Below are positions 7,110-13,588 of a stretch of 18,886 nt of DNA, one piece after another. A program made the position numbers and the translations under genes. Below the pieces are notes generated by a model. That model made no database searches, was not told the origin of the DNA, and worked only from the letters and a program-made list of their open reading frames with translations. The stretch's first letter is position 1. Each line of letters begins with the position of its first letter. This DNA is from JAWLCQ01 sp041687095 (GTDB lineage Bacteria > Planctomycetota > Phycisphaerae > SM23-33), in contig JAWLCQ010000085.1 in NCBI GenBank assembly GCA_041687095.1, positions 1 through 18,886 on the forward strand, given 5' to 3'.

Positions 7110-7952
7110 TCAGCCGGCCATGCGGCCCAGGGCCAGGCGGCGGGCGGCGACGGCCTTGCCGACCATCATCCCGACGATCGCGCAGACGACGATGGTGACC
7201 ACCGACGCCCCGAGCACGACCAGCATGTTTTCCTTCATGAACGCGACGTACCCGGGCACGACGCCCTGCATGGCGGCGGGAACGAGGGCGAGGATCACCA
7301 GGGCGACGATCGCGCTGCCGATGATCGCCCCCCCGAAGAACCCGCTCGACGCGTCCACGATCTCCTCCTGGGCGACGGGGACGAGGACGGGCGCGGCGGC
7401 CGGGGCGTACGCACCGGCGCCCGCGGTCTCCTCGGGGACGTCGATCTCCCCGTCGGCGATGCCCTCGTCCATGTCGATGTGATCGAGGACTTCGGCCCCG
7501 AGGGAGGTGTCGTCGCTCTCGCGGGTCAGGTCCAGCAGGCCCGAGCCGCTCCCCACGCCCTCCATGGACATCTGCTCTTCGAGGGACGGGGCGATCTGGG
7601 TCTTGGCCATCGGATCGGCGGCCTCGACCTCCAGGTCCTCGTCATCGAAGATGCTGATGCCCTCGGACGTGATGACGGTGTCTTCCTTGCCCTTGGGGGG
7701 CTCGACGGCGTCGGCGTCGGCGAGGGAGACCCCGGTGCCCTGGCTGTCGGCGGGGGAGAGTTCGATCTCATCGTCGTCCCCACCGCCCAGTTCGGCGGCG
7801 AGGGCGTCGACCTCGGCGGCCTTGAACATCCGCTGCGTCCCGTCCTGGAAGACGCGCAGCCGGTTGTCCCGGACGTAGCGGCCCAGTTCCTCGACGCCGA
7901 TGCCCAGGGCGCCCGCAGCCTCCTGCTCGCTGTAGTACATCTTCTTCGCCAT
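7110..7952 (-). CDS. Membrane-anchored HTH-domain protein (planctomycete type)
   Basis: The 280-residue product joins an N-terminal DNA-binding-like domain to a C-terminal membrane anchor. Residues 5-53 (YYSEQEAAGALGIGVEELG, then YVRDNRLRVFQDG) resemble the MerR/excisionase helix-turn-helix: a helix-turn-helix followed by a small wing. Residues 57-175 form a very acidic linker with few structured segments, except SGLLDLTRESDDTSLGAE (137-154), which looks like a conserved peptide rather than filler. Two hydrophobic helices lie at about 206-228 and 243-267, and the tail is basic (RRLALGRMAG), as expected for a cytoplasmic end. Both termini would then be cytoplasmic. The start has AAGGAG nine bases upstream. 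It lies 43 bases after a small exported protein gene and upstream of an OmpA-family lipoprotein gene. DNA binding is inferred from fold only; the domain may instead bind a protein or serve as a localisation module. Confidence 0.85.
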   Translation of the reverse strand: MAKKMYYSEQEAAGALGIGVEELGRYVRDNRLRVFQDGTQRMFKAAEVDALAAELGGGDDDEIELSPADSQGTGVSLADADAVEPPKGKEDTVITSEGISIFDDEDLEVEAADPMAKTQIAPSLEEQMSMEGVGSGSGLLDLTRESDDTSLGAEVLDHIDMDEGIADGEIDVPEETAGAGAYAPAAAPVLVPVAQEEIVDASSGFFGGAIIGSAIVALVILALVPAAMQGVVPGYVAFMKENMLVVLGASVVTIVVCAIVGMMVGKAVAARRLALGRMAG

Positions 7953-7995
7953 GCGTGACTGCTCCTTGCCCGTCCCGGAAGGACGGGTACCTCGA

Positions 7996-8391
7996 TTAAT
8001 CGGTCAGCGGCCGGCCTTCTTCGACCAGCTGCTTGATCTCCCGCGGAAGCTTCTCCGTGTTGTACTCGTCCAGAAGAAGATCGTAGGAATAATTGCGGAC
8101 GGCCAGGAGACGCAGCTTCCGGCTCGACGGGAGCCACTGATACATGCACAGACGGTGGTGCTCGGTGTCGACCAGGTAGATCCCGTAGGTGTCGGGGGTG
8201 ATCTGCCCGGCGACGACGAAGACGTTCTCGCTCCGCTCGATGCCCGCCCCTCCCTGCCCGTGGGCGGCGGGGACGCCGAATCCCACCTCCGACACCAGCA
8301 CCGCCGCGACCAGCGCAAGGAGGGCGACGGCGAGCCAGTTCGCCACGGTCGCGGCGCGGGGGGGAGGGTTGCCTGTTGCTGTGTCCGGCAT
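7996..8391 (-). CDS. Small membrane-anchored planctomycete protein, function unknown
   Basis: This 131-residue product has one hydrophobic segment (about 16-34, WLAVALLALVAAVLVSEV) that acts as a signal anchor or signal peptide, then a compact domain outside the membrane. The domain reads IYLVDTEHHRLCMYQW, then KLRLLAVRNYSYDLLLDEYN. This YLVD...LRLLAxRxYxYDxxLxEYN pattern is one I associate with uncharacterised planctomycete proteins, often small and near the HTH membrane-protein type found downstream here; this is recall, not a search. A GTG at 8421 in the same frame would leave almost no leader after the promoter at 8436-8463, so ATG at 8391, with AGGTG five bases upstream, is chosen. It is the first gene of a probable operon with the HTH gene (43-base gap). 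Biochemical function is unknown. Confidence 0.82.
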   Translation of the reverse strand: MPDTATGNPPPRAATVANWLAVALLALVAAVLVSEVGFGVPAAHGQGGAGIERSENVFVVAGQITPDTYGIYLVDTEHHRLCMYQWLPSSRKLRLLAVRNYSYDLLLDEYNTEKLPREIKQLVEEGRPLTD

Positions 8392-8435
8392 AAGCACCTG
8401 TCGCAGAGAACGCGCAAACACACTTTGCTCCGCCG

Positions 8436-8463
8436 ATTATAGCGCCCGGACCCGCCGCTTCAA
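8436..8463 (-). promoter_or_regulatory. Strong sigma-70-type promoter for the 7996-8391 gene and operon
   Basis: On the minus strand TTGAAG (8458-8463) and a perfect TATAAT (8436-8441) are separated by 16 bases. Transcription would start near 8429, giving a leader of about 38 bases to the ATG at 8391. It is the best promoter match in the window and stands out against the GC-rich background. It likely serves the HTH gene as well. Confidence 0.7.
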
Positions 8464-8749
8464 GCACAATTTGCCCCCGGGGCCGGAGCGGGCCCCCGCC
8501 CTCAGGCCTCCCGAACCCTGAATCCCCCGCCGCAAACCGCGGCCCCGCGCGGGAACCCGCGGCCGCAGACCGGGGTTCCCCCCCTGCCTCCCCCTCGCGG
8601 GCCCGAGGGGGCGGCGGCGATGGACTCGTGGCGGGCGGCGGTAGGCGATGGGCCCGATGTGCCGTTCCGCCCTGGGGGGAGGGCGCGGGGGCCTTTGCCC
8701 CGCCACGATCCGCTCCTGCACCCGGCGGCAAAACCAGTCACCCAACCCC
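8464..8749. other. GC-rich divergent intergenic region
   Basis: This stretch separates the minus-strand promoter at 8436-8463 from the likely argB promoter. Its most regular structure is a hairpin with arms CCCCCTCG (8590-8597) and CGAGGGGG (8604-8611) around CGGGCC. Open frames here are Arg/Pro/Gly-rich and show no family motif, so no gene is called. Confidence 0.5.
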
Positions 8750-8778
8750 TTGCGTCCCCCGCGGCCGCGCGGTAGCGT
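8750..8778 (+). promoter_or_regulatory. Possible promoter of argB
   Basis: TTGCGT (8750-8755) and TAGCGT (8773-8778) are separated by 17 bases, with transcription expected near 8785 and a leader of about 26 bases. The -10 keeps only the key T-A...T positions, so support is moderate. No ARG-box-like palindrome was recognised nearby. Confidence 0.4.
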
Positions 8779-8810
8779 TCACGGTTTCTCTTTTTCAGAA
8801 GGCGAATGCG

Positions 8811-9683
8811 ATGCAGGAAGCGATTGCCAAGGCGAAGACCCTGATCGAGGCCCTGGAGTACATCCAGCGCTTCGCGGACAAGATCATCGTCATCAAGATG
8901 GGCGGATCGTTCATGGACGACGAGCGGGCCATGAACGACCTCATCACCGACGTGGTGTTCCTCAACACCGTCGGGATGCGGCCCATCATCGTGCACGGGG
9001 GCGGGAAGGCGATCTCGCAGGCGATGGAGAACCGCGGGCTGGAGGTCCAGTTCGTCCAGGGCCGCCGCTACACCGACCAGCGGACCCTCACCGTCGTCGA
9101 GCACGTCCTGTGCAACGAGATCAACCGCCGCATCGTCATGACCATCGAGGCCCTGGGCTCGGGGGCGATGGGCCTGCACACCCTCGCCAGCGGGGTGCTC
9201 TTCGGGGAGAAGCTCTTCCTCGAGGACGAGGGCCGCAAGGTCGACCTCGGGTTCGTCGGGCGGGTCGTGGCCGTCAACGCCCGGCTGCTGGAGCTGCTCT
9301 GCCAGGCCGACACCATCCCCGTCATCGCGCCTTTGGCGCGGGACAAGACGGGCACGAAGCTCAACTGCAACGCCGACACCGCCGCCGGGGAGGTCGCCGC
9401 CGCGCTGAAGGCCGAGAAGCTCGTCGTCGTCTCCGACACCCACGGGATCCGGCGGGACCCGAACGACCCGGCGTCGCTCGCCCCGGTCCTCACGGAGACC
9501 GAGATCCGCGAGATGATCGCCAGCGGGGCGATCTCCTCCGGGATGCTCCCGAAGGTCGACGCCTGCCTGCGGGCCCTCGGGGCCGGGGTCACCCGCACCC
9601 ACATCATCGACGGACGGTTCCCGCACTCGCTGCTGCTGGAGATCTTCTCCGACGCCGGGGCCGGGACGCTGATACAGAAGTAG
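8811..9683 (+). CDS. argB: Acetylglutamate kinase
   Basis: ArgB phosphorylates N-acetyl-L-glutamate with ATP, the second step of arginine synthesis in the cytoplasm. The 290-residue length is normal. Amino-acid-kinase motifs are present: KMGGSF (29-34) for phosphate binding, VHGGGKAIS (61-69), GRRYTD (84-89), NCNADTAAGEVA (175-186) in the substrate/nucleotide region, and SGMLPKVDA (243-251) with the catalytic Lys. A helix of about 25 residues precedes the kinase core (LIEALEYIQRF), as in hexameric arginine-inhibited enzymes such as that of Thermotoga; feedback inhibition by arginine is inferred from this. VVSDTHGIRRDP replaces the more usual LTDVDGL-type segment. ATG at 8811 has a weak AAGGCG upstream; longer in-frame starts add only low-complexity sequence. 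argF follows after 86 bases containing a strong hairpin. Confidence 0.97.
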   Translation: MQEAIAKAKTLIEALEYIQRFADKIIVIKMGGSFMDDERAMNDLITDVVFLNTVGMRPIIVHGGGKAISQAMENRGLEVQFVQGRRYTDQRTLTVVEHVLCNEINRRIVMTIEALGSGAMGLHTLASGVLFGEKLFLEDEGRKVDLGFVGRVVAVNARLLELLCQADTIPVIAPLARDKTGTKLNCNADTAAGEVAAALKAEKLVVVSDTHGIRRDPNDPASLAPVLTETEIREMIASGAISSGMLPKVDACLRALGAGVTRTHIIDGRFPHSLLLEIFSDAGAGTLIQK

Positions 9684-9688
9684 ACCCC

Positions 9689-9725
9689 GCACGGCCCCCG
9701 GCGGGAGCACCGCCCGGGGCCGTGC
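9689..9725 (+). terminator. Strong hairpin between argB and argF
   Basis: Arms at 9689-9704 and 9710-9725 pair over 16 bases with one C-C mismatch around the loop GAGCA, followed by TGTTTCC. It starts six bases after the argB stop. It could partly terminate argB transcription, or set the argB:argF ratio by protecting mRNA ends. The short T stretch makes it a weak intrinsic terminator. Confidence 0.6.
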
Positions 9726-9769
9726 TGTTTCCTCCCCGCCCCTTTCACCGCGGGCACCGGAGACCGGAC

Positions 9770-10720
9770 ATGATCAAGGACTTCATCGAACTCGGGGACT
9801 TCACCGGCGAGCAACTGCGGCGCCTCATCGACCGGGCCCTGGACGACAAGGCCCTCTTCCAGCGCGGGGAGCTTCCCCCCGCCCTCCCGCGGAAGGTGCT
9901 GGCGATGATCTTCGAGAAACCCTCCCTGCGCACCCGCGTGAGCTTCGAGGCCGCCATGACCCATCTGGGCGGGGCGGCCATCTACCTGTCCCAGAACGAC
10001 ATCGGCCTGGGCAAGCGGGAGGCGACGTGCGACATCGCCCGTGTGCTGGGGCGCATGGCCGATGGGATCATGGCGCGGACGTTCTCGCACGACATGGTCG
10101 TGGAACTCGCGGAGTTCAGCGACGTGCCCGTGGTCAACGGCCTGACGGATCACTCGCACCCCTGCCAGGCGATGGCGGACCTGATGACGGTCCAGGAGTG
10201 GTTCAGCGCGACGCAGCGGGACCGCGCCCCCCTGCACGGCCGGACCCTCGCGTTCGTGGGCGACGGGAACAACGTCGCCCGCTCGCTGGCGATGGGCTGC
10301 GCGAAGCTGGGGGCGAGGTTCGTCCTGTCGGCCCCGGGGGGGTATGAGTTGGACCGGCACTTCGTCGCCCGCGTCCGCTCCGCCGGCGGGGACGACTGCT
10401 ACGTCAGCGAGCCCGACCCCGCCCTCGCCGTCCGCACCGCCGACGTCGTCTACACCGATACCTGGGTCTCCATGGGCCAGGAGGACGAGCGGGCCAAGCG
10501 ACAGGACGCCTTCGGGTCCTACCAGGTGAGCAGCCACCTGATGTCCCACGCCCCCTCGCACGCCATCGTCCTGCACTGCCTCCCCGCCTACCGCGGCAGC
10601 GAGATCACCGACGAGATCATGGAACTCCACGCCCCCACCATCCTCGAGCAGTCCGCCAACCGCCTGCACTTCCAGCGGACGCTGCTCAACGTGCTCATGG
10701 GGGAGGGCGGGATCGAGTGA
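9770..10720 (+). CDS. argF: Ornithine carbamoyltransferase
   Basis: ArgF transfers the carbamoyl group of carbamoyl phosphate to ornithine, giving citrulline, in arginine synthesis. The 316-residue product shows both domains: carbamoyl-phosphate binding with EKPSLRTRVSFE (SLRTR at 52-56, in place of the usual STRTR), MARTFSHD, and DHSHPCQAMADL (HPCQ at 130-133); then ornithine binding with FVGDGNNVARSL, DTWVSMGQE (SMG at 234-236) and VLHCLPAYRG (HCLP at 269-272). The intact SMG loop and HCLP motif favour ornithine over acetyl- or succinyl-ornithine. ATG at 9770 has GGAG seven bases upstream. Argininosuccinate synthase and the aminotransferase are not in the window. The pair argB-argF without argD or argJ is a partial cluster. 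Its 3' flank carries a perfect GATTCGCGAATC palindrome overlapping the stop codon. Confidence 0.97.
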   Translation: MIKDFIELGDFTGEQLRRLIDRALDDKALFQRGELPPALPRKVLAMIFEKPSLRTRVSFEAAMTHLGGAAIYLSQNDIGLGKREATCDIARVLGRMADGIMARTFSHDMVVELAEFSDVPVVNGLTDHSHPCQAMADLMTVQEWFSATQRDRAPLHGRTLAFVGDGNNVARSLAMGCAKLGARFVLSAPGGYELDRHFVARVRSAGGDDCYVSEPDPALAVRTADVVYTDTWVSMGQEDERAKRQDAFGSYQVSSHLMSHAPSHAIVLHCLPAYRGSEITDEIMELHAPTILEQSANRLHFQRTLLNVLMGEGGIE

Positions 10721-10730
10721 TTCGCGAATC
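10719..10730. repeat. 12-bp perfect palindrome at the argF stop
   Basis: GATTCGCGAATC overlaps the last two bases of the argF stop codon. It is self-complementary without a loop, so it may be a protein-binding site or chance in a CG-rich context. Confidence 0.35.
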
Positions 10731-10782
10731 GCGACCTTCGCGTTTCGCCTGAGGCTGATACGCGTCTTGCTCAATTCCCGCG

Positions 10783-10860
10783 CGGGTGCCGTGGTTTGCG
10801 AAGCGAAGCGGAGCAACCACGTCCAATCGACACTGCCTGCGAGTTACCGGGGATGCGTTA
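10783..10860 (+). repeat. Extragenic repeat family, copy 3
   Basis: This copy is complete: CGGGTGCCGTGGTTTGCG, a GAAGCGAAGCGG middle, then the shared CAACCACGTCCAATCGA core, ending GGGGATGCGTTA. CGTGGTT and AACCACG form a stem around the GCGAAGC-rich loop. It lies 62 bases after argF, on the same strand orientation as copies 1 and 4. Confidence 0.8.
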
Positions 10861-10929
10861 TGACGCCCTCTTCGGGATCCCCGTCGCGATGGGCGCGGGG
10901 CGGGGACTCCGGGCGTCCCTCGCATGACC

Positions 10930-11003
10930 AACGGACGCCAAATGGCAAGCCCCGGTCAGATCCTGTCAACGGTCTGACCGGGGCTTGCCATTTGGCGTCC
11001 GTT
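10930..11003. terminator. Perfect 31-bp inverted repeat between convergent genes
   Basis: Arms at 10930-10960 and 10973-11003 are exactly complementary over 31 bases, with a 12-base loop (TCCTGTCAACGG). The arms contain GGACGCCAAATGGCAAG and GCCCCGGTCAG. The site lies between the end of argF (10720) and the end of the minus-strand permease gene (11031), where a bidirectional terminator is expected. The stem is far longer and more perfect than an ordinary terminator and has no T tract on either side, so a mobile or recombination-derived hairpin is an alternative. Confidence 0.75.
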
Positions 11004-11030
11004 CTCCCCCTTCTCCGCGATCGGGCGATG

Positions 11031-11783
11031 CTAACGGAATGCGGGCGAGAGGATCGCCGTCGCGCACAGGAGCAGCAGGAGCATGTAGGCGGCGAGGCGG
11101 ACGTGGTGCACCGCCATGCGGTGCCCCATGGCCAACCCCCCCACCGTCCCCCCGACGATGGCGGGGAGGAAGACGGCGGCCTCGGGGAGGCTCGGCAGCA
11201 CGCCGAGCCCGAACGCCCCGAGAATCAGGGCGATCTGCAACGGAGTGCAGGGGATCGTGATGGCGGGGATGGTGACGCGGAGGCGGGGGTTCGGCCAGTG
11301 GTGGGCATGCACCCACAGCACCAACGGGGGGCCCCCGATGCTCGCCAGGCCCGACAGAATTCCGCTGCAGAACCCCGCGACCCAGCCCCACGCGCGGTGG
11401 AGGCGCTCCCGCGGCCGGACGCGCCACACCCGCTGCACCACCACCACTGCCAGAATCAGCCCCCCCAGGATCTGCCGCACCGTTCCTCGGTCCGCCTCGC
11501 TCAGGAGGCGGAGCAGCCCCACGCCCAGCGGGAGGCCCAGCAGGGCCAGGGCGATCGGCCCGGCGAGTTGGCCCCAGTGCACGTCCCGCCGCAGGTGCAC
11601 CACCGCCTGCACCCGCTGCACGAAGGAGCCCAACGAGGCGATGACGACGGACTCCGGGAGCGGCCAGCCCAGCAGCAGCATTGCCGGGACGCTGAACAGC
11701 GCGAACCCGAAGCCCACCGCGCTCTGCAGGGCACTGCAGAACGCCAGCACGGCCGCTCCGATGAGGATCGTCTCCCAAGCCAT
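11031..11783 (-). CDS. TauE/SafE-family membrane permease
   Basis: This family (recalled as sulfite exporter TauE/SafE) comprises inner-membrane carriers for sulfite, sulfoacetate or related anions. The 250-residue product is almost entirely membrane helices, about eight, arranged as two similar halves. The half-signatures are visible: SAVGFGFALFSVPAMLL (21-37) and GILSGLASIGGPPLVLW (141-157). A charged loop (about 115-131) separates the halves. The start ATG at 11783 has no clear ribosome binding site, which fits translation following the upstream oxidoreductase gene that ends 40 bases before it. Operon with that oxidoreductase is likely. The substrate cannot be told from sequence; sulfur-anion export is only the family's best-known activity. 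Confidence 0.9.
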   Translation of the reverse strand: MAWETILIGAAVLAFCSALQSAVGFGFALFSVPAMLLLGWPLPESVVIASLGSFVQRVQAVVHLRRDVHWGQLAGPIALALLGLPLGVGLLRLLSEADRGTVRQILGGLILAVVVVQRVWRVRPRERLHRAWGWVAGFCSGILSGLASIGGPPLVLWVHAHHWPNPRLRVTIPAITIPCTPLQIALILGAFGLGVLPSLPEAAVFLPAIVGGTVGGLAMGHRMAVHHVRLAAYMLLLLLCATAILSPAFR

Positions 11784-11823
11784 GGAACGGTCATCGTGAC
11801 AGACCGCGAGGCAAAGGGCAACC

Positions 11824-13170
11824 CTACGCTTCGGGAACGTCCTCCAGGTACACGCCGGCGGCGCGGAGGGTGGACTGGAGTTGGCGGAGGTCCACCTGGT
11901 GCATGTCGATGCCCGCGTCGAGGGCGAGAGCGACGGCCGTCCCGAGACCCTGGGCCATCACCATGCAGTGCGTCTGCACGCGGATGGACGAATGGCCCTC
12001 GTGGGTGCTCGACGCGCAGCGGCCCACCACACCGAGGTTGGGGACCTGCTCGTTGAGGCACATGCCCAGCGGAATGTGGTAGCTCTGGCCCTGCGGGAGC
12101 ATGTTCGACTGCCCGCGGTCGTTCCACGTGGTGTAGCCCGTGCCCCGCGGGTCGTGGATGTCGATCATCCAGACGCCGTGACCGACGGCGTCGGGCTGCT
12201 TGGCGGCGGAAAGGACCATGTCGCCCGTGAGGGTGGTTTGGCCGCGGATGCGGCGAGACTCGCGGATGCCCAGCGAGTGGCCCGTCTGCTCGATCTCGAC
12301 GCGGTCCAGCCCGGGCACGCGCGTCCGCAGCCAGTCCCAGTAGGCGAACACCTGCCGCCGCGAGCGGGCGGTGAGGCGGGTGAGTTCCTCCTCGTCCAGC
12401 GGGTCCCCCGCGACGGGGCACATGTTGGGGATGCAGCGATTGCGCGCGTGCCGCAGCGAGAACGACGGGTTGAACGGGGGCAGGTCCCCTCGGGCGGAGG
12501 CATCGCGCATCTCCTGCATCACGGCCTGGGCCTGCTCGCGAGGGAACGCGCGGAGCCGTTGCTCGTCGATGGAGCACACGCGGTACATCATGGTCATGCC
12601 CTGCACGCGTCCGTCGCCCTCGCGGCCGAAGTCGAAGGGCACGCCGGCCTTGGCGGCCACGTCCCCGTCGCCCGAGGCGTCAATGACGACGCGGCCCAGG
12701 ATCGCCCGCGTGCCGCGCTTGGTCTCCGCCAGCACGCCGCGGATGCGGCCATCCTCGACGAGGGGCGCCCCGGCGACGGTGTAGCACAGCGTCCGCACGT
12801 CGGCCTCCTCCAGCAGGTCGTGCAGGACCACCGTCATGCCCTCGGGCTCGAACCAGTGCGTCTCGTGGGCGTGGGGGTACTGCGGGTCCTGGCGGATCCA
12901 GCCGCGGCGGTCGAGCCGCTGGGCGATCTCCTCCACCAATCCGTAGATCACCATCTTCTCGCGGTCGCTGCGATGCCACCCGTTGACCAAGGCCGTGGTC
13001 CCCATGCCCCCCACCCGCGGCCAGCGTTCGATGAGCATGACGCTCGCCCCGTTCCGCGCCGCCGCGACGGCGGCGACGACCCCGCTGGGTCCTCCTCCGC
13101 ACACCAACACGTCCGATTCGGCCAGCACCTCGACCCGCTGCGAGGGGATCGTGATCTCCGTCGTCTCCAT
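11824..13170 (-). CDS. FAD-dependent oxidoreductase (FAD_oxidored type)
   Basis: The 448-residue product is a flavoprotein of the group common in planctomycetes, recalled as the FAD-dependent oxidoreductase family PF12831. The dinucleotide-binding fold is at the N-terminus: VLVCGGGPSGVVAAVAAARNG (21-41; GGGPSG at 25-30), then LIERWPRVGGMGTT. A second FAD contact, VVIDASGDGDVAAKAGVPF, is at 161-179. The C-terminal part has GRCASSTHEGHSSIR and MAQGLGTAVALALDAG, typical of FAD closure. There is no twin-arginine or Sec signal, so it is cytoplasmic. The frame is open to 13251, but ATG at 13170 has GGAG six bases upstream and fits the start of the fold. A permease gene of the TauE/SafE type follows after 40 bases. 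The substrate is unknown; related proteins are often near sugar or sulfated-polysaccharide genes, which are not seen here. Confidence 0.9.
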   Translation of the reverse strand: METTEITIPSQRVEVLAESDVLVCGGGPSGVVAAVAAARNGASVMLIERWPRVGGMGTTALVNGWHRSDREKMVIYGLVEEIAQRLDRRGWIRQDPQYPHAHETHWFEPEGMTVVLHDLLEEADVRTLCYTVAGAPLVEDGRIRGVLAETKRGTRAILGRVVIDASGDGDVAAKAGVPFDFGREGDGRVQGMTMMYRVCSIDEQRLRAFPREQAQAVMQEMRDASARGDLPPFNPSFSLRHARNRCIPNMCPVAGDPLDEEELTRLTARSRRQVFAYWDWLRTRVPGLDRVEIEQTGHSLGIRESRRIRGQTTLTGDMVLSAAKQPDAVGHGVWMIDIHDPRGTGYTTWNDRGQSNMLPQGQSYHIPLGMCLNEQVPNLGVVGRCASSTHEGHSSIRVQTHCMVMAQGLGTAVALALDAGIDMHQVDLRQLQSTLRAAGVYLEDVPEA

Positions 13171-13204
13171 GTCAGGCTCCTTCTGTAAGTGTGAGCGGTG
13201 CATG

Positions 13205-13402
13205 CTACCACGCGGCCGCCAGGACGGGCAGGGCCTCCTCGCGCCCCGCATCGAGCGGGCGCAGCACGGCCGACAGCAGCACCGCCCCGCCGAGGCGGAG
13301 GAACAGGTCGTAGTCGTCGCAGGGCGGTGAGGCGGGGGGCGGGCCTGTCAGCGACGAAGGGGCGCAGGATGGCTTGGCGAAAACTGAACTTGCGGATATC
13401 AT
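13205..13402 (-). CDS. Possible 65-residue small protein or gene remnant
   Basis: The minus-strand frame ends 35 bases before the FAD oxidoreductase start. Its last 38 codons, from CDDYDLFLRLGGAVLL to VLAAAW, use almost only G or C in third position (one exception, a T-ending Asp codon) and read like a real protein end. The first 27 codons do not show this bias and no ribosome binding site precedes the only ATG (13402). It may be a small gene, the tail of a decayed gene, or chance. No family is recognised. Confidence 0.28.
   Translation of the reverse strand: MISASSVFAKPSCAPSSLTGPPPASPPCDDYDLFLRLGGAVLLSAVLRPLDAGREEALPVLAAAW
13374..13402 (+). promoter_or_regulatory. Possible promoter of the LEPR surface-protein gene
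   Basis: TTGGCG (13374-13379) and TATCAT (13397-13402) are separated by 17 bases, in an AT-richer patch of the 418-base gap. Transcription would start near 13409 and leave an untranslated leader of about 180 bases. No riboswitch was recognised in that leader. Confidence 0.4.
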
Positions 13403-13588
13403 AGAGGATTGTGAAGGATTCGTCTTCCTGCCCACCGCGACGACGGGGACGGTCGGAGACGCTTGGCGGCGTGGCTGCCGGGCGGGTCGGGTGTCCCCGC
13501 CGCGCACGTGGCCCCGTGGAAACAGGGCGGCCCGCGCGGGGGTGGACCGAGAGCGTTCGAGGCCGGTCGGCCCGACAAGGAGCATGGC

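Noticed and set aside
2478..7482. Several long plus-strand frames over mltA, ccsA, resB and the OmpA-family gene
   Set aside because: They mirror real minus-strand genes and lack motifs, starts with ribosome binding sites, or known folds.
8437..8745. A 102-residue minus-strand frame in the argB upstream region
   Set aside because: It is Arg/Pro/Gly-rich, overlaps the promoter at 8436-8463, and shows no protein-like pattern.
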